From: Paenibacillus sacheonensis
Lineage (GTDB): Bacteria > Bacillota > Bacilli > Paenibacillales > Paenibacillaceae
Assembly (NCBI RefSeq): GCF_009909195.1
Contig: NZ_JAAAMU010000003.1
Location: 519,630 to 583,629, forward strand
Reading direction: 5' to 3'
Length of the DNA: 64,000 bases
Under the pieces are notes generated by a model. The model ran no database searches and was not told the origin of the DNA. It saw nothing but the letters and a program-made list of their open reading frames with translations. A program made the translations under genes and the position numbers. Within the stretch, counting starts at the first letter, position 1. Each line of letters starts with the position of its first letter. Below, piece by piece: positions 17,020-25,496 of the stretch.

Positions 17020-17166
17020 TTACTTGAAGGCCTTGTTAAGGTTAAGGCACCGGCAAGCGGCCAGCTGCAAGGGCACGGCGGAATTGAGGCAGCGGCGTTT
17101 GTTTCCGCCTTGGCTGAGGCGGCCGGCCGCCAACCCAGCGAAGAGCGATGAATAGGAGGCAAAAGC

Positions 17167-18090
17167 ATGCAAGCGCTGCGAATCGGAATCGTAGATCTGG
17201 ACACGTCGCATCCGAACGGTTGGGTGCCGATCATCAAGGAATTAGGCCATCGGGTGGTGGCGGTGTTCGACGGGGGAACCGTTCATGAAGAAGGGTATGC
17301 CTCCCGGTTCGCCGAGAAGCACGATATCGGCGTGGTGTGCGAATCGTTGGAAGAGATGGCACGGCTCGTAGACGCGGCAATTATCCATAGCGTGAATTGG
17401 GACCTGCATGTCGAGCGCGCCCGTCCGTTCGTCGAGGCGGGCAAAGCCGTAATGATCGATAAACCGATGGCGGGCAGCATGCACGACATCCGGCAGCTCC
17501 TGGAGTGGGAACGCGGCGGCGCCCGCATTACGGGAGGCTCTTCGTTAAGCGTCTGCGAGGAGGCCGTCGAATGGCATCGGCAGCATGATCCGAACGACCC
17601 GATCGTGACCGTGCTGGCGGGCTGCTCCGTGGATGAATTCAATTACGGCATCCATGCGTTCTACTTCCTGCAGGCGATCATGGGGCCGGGAATCGAAAGC
17701 GTACGATCCGCGGGCGCGCATCTGCAGCATCAGATCGAACTTCGATGGCAGGACGGGCGCAAAGGATTCCTAAGCGTCGGGGCTACGCAGGGATACTTGC
17801 CCTTCTATGCGACGATCGTGACCGGGCATACGGTGAAGCATCTGCAAGTGGACAGCAGCCGATTATATCGTGCTTTCTTGAAAGCCAGCCTGCCCTACTT
17901 GGCTGGGGACGCGGAGCCCGCCGTTGCGCTAAGCCGGCTGCTGGAGGCGGAGCTCGCCGCGGCGGCCGCGAGAAAATCCATGTCGCTGGGCGGGCTGCAG
18001 GTCGCCTTAACGGAACTATCGGACGAAGATCAAGGTTACGACGGGGCGGCTTTCGCTGCGCAATACCGAATGAAAGCGAAGGGACAATAA
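17167..18090 (+). CDS. Gfo/Idh/MocA family oxidoreductase
   Basis: 307 residues; AGGAGG seven bases before ATG. N-terminal nucleotide-binding fold begins LRIGIVDLDTSHPNGWVP, where the usual GxGxxG loop is replaced by VDLDTSHP, a feature of a subgroup of these oxidoreductases. The DKPMAG motif contains Lys99, the usual catalytic lysine of the EKP motif. The C-terminal domain includes EFNYGIHAFYFLQ. Likely an NAD(P)-linked sugar or sugar-acid dehydrogenase, acting as the first step of the operon; the altered nucleotide loop leaves the cofactor uncertain. One base separates it from the next gene. Confidence 0.82.
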   Translation: MQALRIGIVDLDTSHPNGWVPIIKELGHRVVAVFDGGTVHEEGYASRFAEKHDIGVVCESLEEMARLVDAAIIHSVNWDLHVERARPFVEAGKAVMIDKPMAGSMHDIRQLLEWERGGARITGGSSLSVCEEAVEWHRQHDPNDPIVTVLAGCSVDEFNYGIHAFYFLQAIMGPGIESVRSAGAHLQHQIELRWQDGRKGFLSVGATQGYLPFYATIVTGHTVKHLQVDSSRLYRAFLKASLPYLAGDAEPAVALSRLLEAELAAAAARKSMSLGGLQVALTELSDEDQGYDGAAFAAQYRMKAKGQ

Positions 18091-18091
18091 A

Positions 18092-19366
18092 ATGATCACG
18101 ATCAGGAACACGAGTCTTACGGTTGAACGGGAACCGCTGCTTGCTCCATTCGGCTTCAAAGGCGGGTATGTGAACGAGCTCTGGCAATCCATCGTGACCA
18201 TGGAGGATCGGGATGGGGATACCGGCGTCGGGCTTGGCGTCCAGAGCATTCTATGGTCCGATCCGCAGGTCTATAAACGATGGGGCAACGAACGCGGCAA
18301 TGTATTCATGAACGAGATTACCCGCCATGCGTTGACGGCAGCTCGGAACGCCTCATTCAATACCCCGATGGACATGCTGGATCCGCTGGCGTCGCAGGCC
18401 CGGGAATATGCGTCCCGCGCTTGGGACGGGAACCCGCTCAGGGCGACCTTCGCGCTTAACGCGCTCGTTCCCGTCGATCATGCGGCATGGATGCTGCTGA
18501 GCCATAAATCACCGGGGGCTCGCTTCATAGAACTCATTCCGGAGGCGTACGGAGCGGCGTTGACAGCACGGCATGAACGGCTTGCCTGCACGCCGGTCGT
18601 ATCTTACGGGATGACGGAGGCGGATGTCACGGCGCTGCTGGACGAGGGATATTTCGTGCTGAAAATCAAATTGGGCTCGGACCCGAATCAGGACGGAGAT
18701 CCCGAGACCATGCTGGCCTGGGATATTCATCGGCTGACGGAGATTCACCGGATCGCGGAGAATCGCGTCTGTCTGCATACGGCTACTGGAAAAATCGCCT
18801 ATTACCTGGACATCAACGGGCGGTACGAGAGCAAGGAATTGCTGCTGAGACTGCTGGACGCGGCGGAGCGAATAGGGGCCATGGAGCGCATTCTATTGGT
18901 GGAAGAACCGTTTCCGGAGCACGTACGCGTGGATGTTTCGGACATTCCTGTCAGGGTGGCGGGCGACGAAAGCGTGCATGACGAGAAGGATGCCTTGGAG
19001 CGCATCCAAATGGGATACGGAGCCTTTGCCTTAAAACCGGTCGCCAAGACGATGAGCATGAGCCTGCGCGTCGCGAAGATTGCCGGCGAGCATGGCATTC
19101 CGTGCCTCTGCGCCGACTTGACCGCGAATCCGATCCTGGTGGATTGGAATAAGAATCTTGCGGCGCATCTGCCGCCCGTGCCCGGACTTTCCATGGGCTT
19201 GATCGAATCCAACGGCAGGCAGAACTATGCCAACTGGGAAGCCATGAAGGCGAAGCATCCCATGCCGGACGGCAGCTGGATCGAGGCCGTGGACGGGCAA
19301 TTCCGCCTGCCTCCCGAATTTTACGCGCATAGTGGAGGCCTGTTCGGCCGCGGCAAGCTTGGCTAA
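18092..19366 (+). CDS. Enolase-superfamily (mandelate racemase/muconate lactonizing-like) protein
   Basis: 424 residues. The barrel carries the KxK pair (Lys191, Lys193 in LKIKLG), an acidic EEPF (Glu271/272) and GDES (Asp292/Glu293), the usual positions of bases and metal ligands. The first metal ligand motif expected after KxK (DAN-like) is instead LHTATG (residues 228-233), so the metal site is atypical. C-terminal AADL/GLIESNG-type blocks follow. Likely role is acid-sugar dehydration or epimerisation by abstraction of a proton next to a carboxylate. It starts one base after the previous stop, with AAGGGA inside the upstream gene. Superfamily is fairly sure; reaction is not. Confidence 0.75.
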   Translation: MITIRNTSLTVEREPLLAPFGFKGGYVNELWQSIVTMEDRDGDTGVGLGVQSILWSDPQVYKRWGNERGNVFMNEITRHALTAARNASFNTPMDMLDPLASQAREYASRAWDGNPLRATFALNALVPVDHAAWMLLSHKSPGARFIELIPEAYGAALTARHERLACTPVVSYGMTEADVTALLDEGYFVLKIKLGSDPNQDGDPETMLAWDIHRLTEIHRIAENRVCLHTATGKIAYYLDINGRYESKELLLRLLDAAERIGAMERILLVEEPFPEHVRVDVSDIPVRVAGDESVHDEKDALERIQMGYGAFALKPVAKTMSMSLRVAKIAGEHGIPCLCADLTANPILVDWNKNLAAHLPPVPGLSMGLIESNGRQNYANWEAMKAKHPMPDGSWIEAVDGQFRLPPEFYAHSGGLFGRGKLG

Positions 19367-19402
19367 CTGCAAGTCCAACAATACCCTGGGGAGGGAAAGA
19401 AA

Positions 19403-20419
19403 CTGAATACGATCGAGCAATTGGAAGCGAAACTAGCGGAACCGTCGGAAGCGTTAGCGGCAGACCTGAAGAAGATCGAAGGAGATATCGTGCTGCTCGG
19501 CGTCGGGGGGAAGATGGGACCGAGCCTGGCCCGTCTATTAATGAACGCGATCCGAGCAGCGGGGGTCGACAAAAGAGTGATCGGGGTATCCCGATTTACC
19601 GAAAAAGGCCTTCGCGAGCAGCTCGAAGCGGAAGGCGTGCAGACGATCGCCTGCGACCTGCTGGACGACGAGCAGCTCCGGAAGCTGCCCGAGGTCCCGA
19701 ACGTCATTTACATGGCGGGCAACAAATTCGGCACGACCGGCAACGAATCGTTCACGTGGGCGATGAATGCGTATCTGCCCGGCCGGGTGGCCGAGAAGTA
19801 TCGAAAGTCGCGCATCGTCGCGTTTTCCTCGGGCAACGTCTATCCGTTCACGCAGGTCGGTTATGGCGGGGCGAGCGAAGCGACGTCCCCTGCGCCGATC
19901 GGGGAATACGGGCAATCGTGTTTGGGCCGCGAGCGCGTTTTCGAACATTTCGCTAAGAAGCATCATATCCCGATGGTCATCTATCGGCTCAACTACGCCA
20001 TCGACATGCGGTACGGGGTCCTGCTCGAGGTCGCCGAATCCGTGAAAGCCGGCAAACCGATCCATCTGGCGACGGGCTACGCGAACGTCATCTGGCAAGG
20101 GGACGCCAACGAGATCGCCATCCGATCCCTGCTCGCATGCGAGACGCCGGTCCGATTCCTGAACGTTACGGGACCGGAGACGGTGTCGATCCGCTGGGCG
20201 GCGGAGGAATTCGGCAAGCGTCTCGGCATCGCGCCCGTCTTCGAAGGGTCGGAGTCCAACAGCGCGCTGCTGAACAACGCTGCCCTATGCCAGCAGATGT
20301 TCGGCTATCCGCGAGTGTCGCTGCTGCAAATGATCGACTGGGTCGCCGAATGGGTGGCAGCCGGCGGACCGACGCTGAACAAGCCGACCCACTTCCAGGA
20401 AAGAAAGGGGAAGTTTTAA
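19403..20419 (+). CDS. SDR-type NAD-dependent epimerase/dehydratase-like protein, atypical active site
   Basis: 338 residues if translation begins at the CTG at 19403, which has GGGAGGG seven to eight bases upstream and gives the natural opening LNTIEQLEAKL; the TTG at 19421 (332 residues) has no good ribosome site. Nucleotide-binding loop is LLGVGGKMGPSLARL. The SSGNVYP block matches the catalytic Ser region, but the expected YxxxK reads YGQSC (Tyr169...Cys173), so the usual catalytic lysine is missing. Cytoplasmic. By fold it would oxidise, epimerise or dehydrate a sugar or sugar acid; the lysine loss may mean a changed reaction. The next gene starts four bases after its stop. Confidence 0.75.
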   Translation: MNTIEQLEAKLAEPSEALAADLKKIEGDIVLLGVGGKMGPSLARLLMNAIRAAGVDKRVIGVSRFTEKGLREQLEAEGVQTIACDLLDDEQLRKLPEVPNVIYMAGNKFGTTGNESFTWAMNAYLPGRVAEKYRKSRIVAFSSGNVYPFTQVGYGGASEATSPAPIGEYGQSCLGRERVFEHFAKKHHIPMVIYRLNYAIDMRYGVLLEVAESVKAGKPIHLATGYANVIWQGDANEIAIRSLLACETPVRFLNVTGPETVSIRWAAEEFGKRLGIAPVFEGSESNSALLNNAALCQQMFGYPRVSLLQMIDWVAEWVAAGGPTLNKPTHFQERKGKF

Positions 20420-20422
20420 GCA

Positions 20423-21490
20423 ATGAGCAGCTTCCGACCCTTAAACGCCGAGCAGCACCAGGCCTTTCATGACGGTCTTGTCATTCCCGCCCATCCGCTC
20501 GCGCTGGATGAACGCAGGCAGCTGGACGAGAAGCATCAGCGCGCCTTAACCCGCTATTATATCGCCTCGGGTGCGGGCGGCGTCGCCGTCGGGGTTCATT
20601 CCACCCAATTCGAGATTCGCGAGCCGCGATTCAACTTATACGAGAAGGTGCTGAGGCTAGCCTCGGAAGAGGTCGACCGCGCGGCGCTGCAGCGTCCGTT
20701 CATCCGGGTCGCGGGCCTATGCGGTCCCGCGGAGCAGGCGGCGGCCGAAGCCGAGATCGCCGCAGGGTTCGGTTACGACGCGGGGCTGCTCAGCATGGGC
20801 GGGCTCCAAGGATTATCCGAAGCGGACCTGTTGAAACGGACGGAGAGAGCAGCCCAAGTCATGCCGATCATCGGCTTTTATTTGCAGCCTTCCGTCGGGG
20901 GCAAGCTCTTCAGCTTCGACTTCTGGCGGGCGTTCGCGGACATTCCCGGCGTCGTCGCGATCAAGGTCGCGCCGTTCAACCGCTACCAGACGATCGATGT
21001 CGTCCGCGCCGTATGCTGCTCCGAACGTCGGGACGAGATCGCGCTGTACACGGGCAACGACGACAATATCGTGAACGATCTGCTGACCAGGTATCGGTTC
21101 AACGTGAACGGGCGGACGATCGAGAAAAGAATCGTCGGCGGCCTGCTCGGCCATTGGGCGGTATGGACGCGCAAGGCGGTCGAGCTGCTCGAGGAAATCA
21201 AATCCGCCCGCAAGCACGACGTCATCCCGCTCGATTGGCTGTCCCGCAATGTCGAAGTGACGGATACGAACGCCGCCTTTTTCGATCCCGCGCACGGGTT
21301 CGCCGGGTGCATTCCCGGCATTCACGAAGTGCTGCGAAGGCAGGGCCTCCTGCGGGGAACATGGTGCCTGAATCCGCAGGAGGAGCTTTCCGCGGGACAA
21401 CGGGAGGAGATCGATCGCATGTACGCGGATTACCCGCATCTGAACGACGATGAATTCGTGAAAGCCCATTTAGCCGATTGGCTTGCGTAA
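20423..21490 (+). CDS. Dihydrodipicolinate synthase-like (DapA/NAL family) aldolase
   Basis: 355 residues. The Schiff-base lysine fits Lys181 in VVAIKVAPF, and Tyr153 in IIGFYLQ lies 28 residues ahead, the spacing seen in DapA-family enzymes. The N-terminus VIPAHPLALDERRQLDE matches the family's opening with T(P)-type loop variation, and the C-terminus is longer than DapA's (about 290 residues). Expected reaction: pyruvate-linked aldol cleavage or condensation, or dehydration of a 2-keto-3-deoxy sugar acid. In this operon it most likely cleaves the product of the enolase-family and SDR-type steps. Lysine biosynthesis is unlikely from context. Confidence 0.82.
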   Translation: MSSFRPLNAEQHQAFHDGLVIPAHPLALDERRQLDEKHQRALTRYYIASGAGGVAVGVHSTQFEIREPRFNLYEKVLRLASEEVDRAALQRPFIRVAGLCGPAEQAAAEAEIAAGFGYDAGLLSMGGLQGLSEADLLKRTERAAQVMPIIGFYLQPSVGGKLFSFDFWRAFADIPGVVAIKVAPFNRYQTIDVVRAVCCSERRDEIALYTGNDDNIVNDLLTRYRFNVNGRTIEKRIVGGLLGHWAVWTRKAVELLEEIKSARKHDVIPLDWLSRNVEVTDTNAAFFDPAHGFAGCIPGIHEVLRRQGLLRGTWCLNPQEELSAGQREEIDRMYADYPHLNDDEFVKAHLADWLA

Positions 21491-21502
21491 GGAGGCTGCC
21501 CG

Positions 21503-22183
21503 ATGCGATTCAAGGACGTATTCTCTATCATCGGGCCCGGCATGATCGGACCATCCAGCTCCCATACGGCCGGGGCGGTCCGATTGGGCCGGGTGGCGGG
21601 CCTGCTGTTCGGCGGTTTGCCGAAGCGGGCCGAAATCATGTTCTACGGTTCGTTCGCGGCCACGTACGCCGGACATGGAACCGACTTGGCCGCCGTCGCC
21701 GGCCTGCTGGGGTTCGATACCGACGACGAACGCATTCCGGACGCGATCGAGCTCGCGGAGCAGGCGGGCATGCGCATCGCGTTCCGTAAGGCAAGCGTTC
21801 CGGCGGCGCATCCGAATACGTTAACCGTCGCGCTTCGCAAGGGGCGGAGACATGTCCGGATGACCGGCTGCTCGATCGGAGGAGGGAGCATCGAAGTATC
21901 GGAAGTGGACGGCTTCGAGTTGAAATTCACAGGGAACTACCCGACGCTGATCGTTTTTCATGACGACCGGCCCGGCATGCTGGCCGCTATCACGCGGCTG
22001 CTCGGCGATGCCGGGGTCAACATCGGCTACATGGACGTCGACCGCAAATCCAGGCTCGGCGAAGCGGCGACGGTCATCGAATCGGACGCTGCCATCCCGG
22101 CCGAGCTTAGGAAGCGGGTCGGGCGGATCGCCGACGTGAAGAGCGTGGGATATATTGACTTGAACGGCGGTGCGGCAAATTGA
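21503..22183 (+). CDS. sdaAB: L-serine dehydratase, iron-sulfur type, beta subunit
   Basis: 226 residues, AAGGAGG ten bases before ATG. Opens with the family-typical DVFSIIGPGMIGPSSSHTAGAVRLG, and ends with an ACT-like regulatory domain (LIVFHDDRPGMLAAITRLLGDAGVNI, about 151-175) that binds amino acid in relatives. With the alpha subunit it forms the 4Fe-4S enzyme converting L-serine to pyruvate and ammonia. Its place at the end of a sugar-acid operon is unusual. Stop overlaps the alpha-subunit start (TTGA). Confidence 0.93.
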   Translation: MRFKDVFSIIGPGMIGPSSSHTAGAVRLGRVAGLLFGGLPKRAEIMFYGSFAATYAGHGTDLAAVAGLLGFDTDDERIPDAIELAEQAGMRIAFRKASVPAAHPNTLTVALRKGRRHVRMTGCSIGGGSIEVSEVDGFELKFTGNYPTLIVFHDDRPGMLAAITRLLGDAGVNIGYMDVDRKSRLGEAATVIESDAAIPAELRKRVGRIADVKSVGYIDLNGGAAN

Positions 22184-23067
22184 AATTCCGAACTTTAAAG
22201 CAGTTGGAGCGCCTGTGCGCGGACGAGGGCAAGCCGATATCCGCGATCATGCTCGAAGAACAGGCGCGGGAATCCGGGCTCGCGGCGGAGCAGGAGTGGG
22301 ACAAAATGAAATCCTACTACGGCATTATGAAGGAAGCCGTGCGCAAGGGCATCGTCTCGGAGCGGTTATCCCGCAGCGGCTTGACCGGCGGAGACGCGAA
22401 GAAGGTGCACGAATATACGCGCCGGGAAGAGGCTTCGCTCGGGCCGCATGCCGGCGCGGCGATGGCATACTCGCTCGCGGTATCGGAAGTGAACGCCTCC
22501 ATGGGCCGCATCGTCGCCACGCCGACCGCGGGCTCGTGCGGCATTATCCCGGGCGTGTTCGTCAGCAGCCAAGAGCGGTTCGGCTGGGACGACGATCATA
22601 TGGTGGCGGGGCTGTTTTGCGCCGGCGCGCTCGGTTACGTGATCGCGAACAATGCTTTTATTTCCGGCGCCGAGGGAGGCTGCCAAGCCGAGGTCGGTTC
22701 CGCGATCGGCATGGCTGCCGGCGCGCTCGTGGAGCTGAAGGGCGGCAGTCCGGCGCAAGCGGTTCATGCGGTCGGCCTCGCGCTCAAAAACACGCTCGGA
22801 CTCATCTGCGATCCGGTCGGCGGATTGGTGGAGATTCCGTGCATCGTCCGCAACGGGTTCGGGGCCGTGAACGCTTTGGCCGCGGCGGACATGGCGCTCG
22901 CCGGCGTCCGCAGCGCGATCCCGTCGGACGAAGTCATTCAGGTCATGCTCGAGGTCGGCAGCGCGATGCCGGACATCCATCGCGAGACGGCCGGAGGCGG
23001 GTTGGCCCAAACCCCGACGGGCAAAGAAATCATGAAGCAGCTGGCCGGTGCTCGGAAAAAGCGTTAG
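22180..23067 (+). CDS. sdaAA: L-serine dehydratase, iron-sulfur type, alpha subunit
   Basis: 295 residues; TTG start overlapping the beta-subunit stop, so translation is coupled. Cysteines for the iron-sulfur cluster lie in GSCGIIPG, FCAGALGY, GGCQAEVG and LICDPVGGLVEIPC, all present. TPTAGSCG and MAAGA blocks are typical of the family. It provides the catalytic cluster for serine deamination to pyruvate. It is the last gene of the operon, followed by a strong terminator. A role on a different hydroxy-amino acid or sugar-derived substrate is possible given the context. Confidence 0.93.
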   Translation: MKFRTLKQLERLCADEGKPISAIMLEEQARESGLAAEQEWDKMKSYYGIMKEAVRKGIVSERLSRSGLTGGDAKKVHEYTRREEASLGPHAGAAMAYSLAVSEVNASMGRIVATPTAGSCGIIPGVFVSSQERFGWDDDHMVAGLFCAGALGYVIANNAFISGAEGGCQAEVGSAIGMAAGALVELKGGSPAQAVHAVGLALKNTLGLICDPVGGLVEIPCIVRNGFGAVNALAAADMALAGVRSAIPSDEVIQVMLEVGSAMPDIHRETAGGGLAQTPTGKEIMKQLAGARKKR

Positions 23068-23140
23068 GCAGGTCCGAAGGAACCGTCGCATCGATCCTTT
23101 CCGCGGCATTAGGTTACGATGTACCACCCCAATATAGAAG

Positions 23141-23180
23141 AGGACGCAGCCACCGGTTTAGAGGGGCGCGTCCTTTTTTT
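23141..23180 (+). terminator. Terminator of the catabolic operon
   Basis: AGGACGC plus GCC pair with GGC plus GCGTCCT (one bulged A), followed directly by a run of T. It lies 74 bp after the sdaAA stop and before the convergent TetR gene. Confidence 0.85.
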
Positions 23181-23218
23181 ATTGCCGTTACCGGTCTATC
23201 AAACGACGGGAAAACCGT

Positions 23219-23764
23219 CTATAAACTTCTCCCCAGCAGCGCCCCGACCTGTTCAGCCATCATTTTCGGCGGATGCGGCATTTTATTCTTAATCCACCAC
23301 TCTACGATACCTACATAGGCGGTACCGGCGTATTGCAGCATAACGTCTTCGCTTAATTCCGCGTTTTTCCCGCTTTCGCGATCGATTTCTCCTTTGAATC
23401 CTTCCATGACGTAATCAAGCAGCCGGGCCCTGAAGGAGGGAGCCCCTTTGCTGGCTAGCATCGTCGAAAAAAACAGATGGTTTTTCTCGAAATACTCGAA
23501 GAACGGCACAAGCCCGCTGCTCCAATCCAGTTTACAGGCCCATTCATCCATTTCGCTTAGCTCGTTCATATGCGTCTCGATCAGTTTATCCAACAAATCG
23601 TATTTGTCCTGATAATGCAGATAAATGGTTCCGCGGTTTAAGTTAGCTTGGTCCGCGATATCCTGAATGGTTATTTCGTCGAAGCTTTTTGCGTTCATCA
23701 AGGCAATAACGGCAGTTCTCAAGGATTCCTGCGTCTTTGCAATGCGTCGATCCACTTTAGCCAT
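23219..23764 (-). CDS. TetR/AcrR family transcriptional regulator
   Basis: 181 residues from the ATG at 23764 (GGTGGGG upstream); longer in-frame readings upstream run into an A/T-rich non-coding leader. The TetR DNA-binding domain is clear near residues 12-56 (FDEITIQDIADQANLNRGTIYLHYQDKYDLLDKL with the HYxxK turn). The C-terminal domain is variable and would bind a small ligand. It is divergent from the zinc alcohol dehydrogenase, so a repressor of that gene is the natural guess; the 238-bp gap holds a perfect palindrome that could be its operator. Confidence 0.88.
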   Translation of the reverse strand: MAKVDRRIAKTQESLRTAVIALMNAKSFDEITIQDIADQANLNRGTIYLHYQDKYDLLDKLIETHMNELSEMDEWACKLDWSSGLVPFFEYFEKNHLFFSTMLASKGAPSFRARLLDYVMEGFKGEIDRESGKNAELSEDVMLQYAGTAYVGIVEWWIKNKMPHPPKMMAEQVGALLGRSL

Positions 23765-23887
23765 CGTAACCCCACCAAACTTCTGTATGATAATGAACAG
23801 ATTTGAATATTTTGTTGATATCTTAACACTTCGTCGTATATTAACCCTTGAACGGCGGATATTTACAATTATAATAATAGACATACG

Positions 23888-23899
23888 TTGATTAATCAA
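23888..23899. promoter_or_regulatory. Palindrome TTGATTAATCAA in the divergent gap
   Basis: Perfect 12-bp palindrome between the TetR gene and the alcohol dehydrogenase, in an A/T-rich stretch that also should carry both promoters. Candidate TetR-family operator. Confidence 0.45.
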
Positions 23900-24002
23900 T
23901 ATACTTTGTTTAGACGCCCGCTGTCGCTTTCAGAAGTCGCCCGTCGTATCATCTGCACCGATCGTCATCCGAATCACTCATCAAACTTCAGGAGGTACTA
24001 CC

Positions 24003-25052
24003 ATGGTTATCGCTAACGCACGCGCAGCATTCAGTCCGGAAGGTCCATTCCAAACGACTACGATCGAGCGCAGGAATCTGGAGCCGCATGACGTGCTCAT
24101 CGAGATCAAATACGCCGGCATTTGCCATTCCGACATCCATACCGTTCGCGGCGATTGGGGACCGGTAAACTATCCGCTCGTTCCGGGTCACGAGATCGCC
24201 GGCATTGTCTCGCAGGTGGGTTCGGGAGTCAAGAAATACGCCATCGGCGACCGGGTGGGAGTAGGCTGCATGGTCGATTCCTGCGGCGAGTGCCATAACT
24301 GCCATCAGGGAGAGGAGCAGTATTGTCTCAACGGAATGACAGGCACTTACGGCGCGATCGATAAATACGGGCAGCATACGCAGGGCGGCTACTCCACGCA
24401 TATTGTCGTCACCGAGGACTTCGTGGTCCGTATTCCGGACGCGCTCGATCTTGACGTCGCCGCGCCTCTGCTGTGTGCCGGCATCACGACGTATTCGCCG
24501 CTGCGCCACTGGGGAGCCGCTCCCGGCAAGCAGGTTGCGGTCGTCGGCTTCGGAGGGCTTGGACATATGGCCGTGAAGATCGCTCATGCCATGGGGGCGG
24601 AAGTGACGGTCTTATCGCAAAGCTTGAAGAAGAGAGAAGACGGCTTGCAGCTTGGCGCCGACCATTATTATGCGACGAACGATCCGGAGACGTTCAAGGC
24701 GCTGGCCGGTTCGTTCGATCTCATCGTGAATACGGTAAGCGCGAAGATCGATATCAATGCTTACCTGTCGCTGCTGGCGCTGGACGGCACGCTGGTCAAT
24801 GTCGGTGCGCCGTCGGAGCCGCTCGACGTGAACGTATTCTCGCTGCTCGGCCATCGCCGTTCGTTCGCCGGCTCGATGATCGGCGGGATCCGCGAAACGC
24901 AGGAAATGTTGGACTTTTGCGCGGAACACGGCATCGCGCCCGAGATCGAGACGATTGCAGCCGATCGGATCGACGAGGCTTGGGAGCGCGTGCTCGCTTC
25001 CGATGTCCGCTATCGGTTCGTGATCGACATCGGTACGATGGGGAATGCATAA
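24003..25052 (+). CDS. Zinc-dependent alcohol dehydrogenase (cinnamyl alcohol dehydrogenase/YahK-like)
   Basis: 349 residues, GGAGG upstream of ATG. Catalytic zinc ligands fit Cys in GICHSD, the GHE motif in VPGHEIAG and a later Cys in LLCAGITTY. The structural zinc loop has the C-x2-C-x2-C-x7-C pattern in [16 protein letters not shown]. Rossmann motif [10 protein letters not shown] follows, with VLSQS at the end of the second strand, the position that sets NADP preference in relatives. Reaction: reversible oxidation of alcohols to aldehydes; in this subfamily usually aldehyde reduction or detoxification. Probably under control of the divergent TetR protein. Confidence 0.92.
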   Translation: MVIANARAAFSPEGPFQTTTIERRNLEPHDVLIEIKYAGICHSDIHTVRGDWGPVNYPLVPGHEIAGIVSQVGSGVKKYAIGDRVGVGCMVDSCGECHNCHQGEEQYCLNGMTGTYGAIDKYGQHTQGGYSTHIVVTEDFVVRIPDALDLDVAAPLLCAGITTYSPLRHWGAAPGKQVAVVGFGGLGHMAVKIAHAMGAEVTVLSQSLKKREDGLQLGADHYYATNDPETFKALAGSFDLIVNTVSAKIDINAYLSLLALDGTLVNVGAPSEPLDVNVFSLLGHRRSFAGSMIGGIRETQEMLDFCAEHGIAPEIETIAADRIDEAWERVLASDVRYRFVIDIGTMGNA

Positions 25053-25169
25053 CGCGTCATTCTAGCACGCGTAACATCGGGGGCACGCCAATAGGGGCGC
25101 GCCTCTTTATATGTGGCAGAATTCAAACGCAAGTATAGTTATCGTGAAAAGAGCGATCCGGCTTTATCG

Positions 25170-25207
25170 GACAGTCCAGGGCTTCGTCGGCCTTGGACTG
25201 TCTTTTT
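25170..25207 (+). terminator. Rho-independent terminator
   Basis: GACAGTCCA pairs with TGGACTGTC (extra GG/CC pairing inside), followed by TTTTT. It lies 118 bp after the alcohol dehydrogenase stop and before the SLH-protein gene. The rest of 25053-25496 shows no gene. Confidence 0.85.
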
Positions 25208-25437
25208 GCGTTAGAGGCGACTTGGCCTCGTTACAAGATCCCCCTCCTGACGTCAAGTTCGGGGCTGTCCAGGCGCGTTTTGTACGGAAAAAAACCACAT
25301 GAGCAGTCCGCCATAGAAGGAAAATGAGTTTCTAGCAGTAGAACCGGGCCGTTGATCATGGCATGCTGTTCCTAAATCGGAGGTGAATGACTCATGCGGT
25401 ACGAACATCGCAATCGAAGAATAGCTTGCCATTATGA

Positions 25438-25453
25438 TTGTAAACGTTTGCAT
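25438..25453 (+). promoter_or_regulatory. Catabolite-responsive element (cre), CcpA-type
   Basis: TTGTAAACGTTTGCAT fits the cre consensus TGWAANCGNTNWCA at every position. It lies 44 bp before the ATG at 25497. Glucose-responsive repression through CcpA is the established meaning of such a site; other LacI-family regulators also bind this pattern. Confidence 0.75.
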
Positions 25454-25496
25454 TATTCGTGGTGCAAATGAAAAACATGAACAAGGGGGTGGAAGG

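Noticed and set aside
20423..21490. Lysine-biosynthesis DapA
   Set aside because: The protein is longer than DapA, and the neighbours are sugar-acid enzymes; only the aldolase fold and Tyr/Lys spacing are shared.
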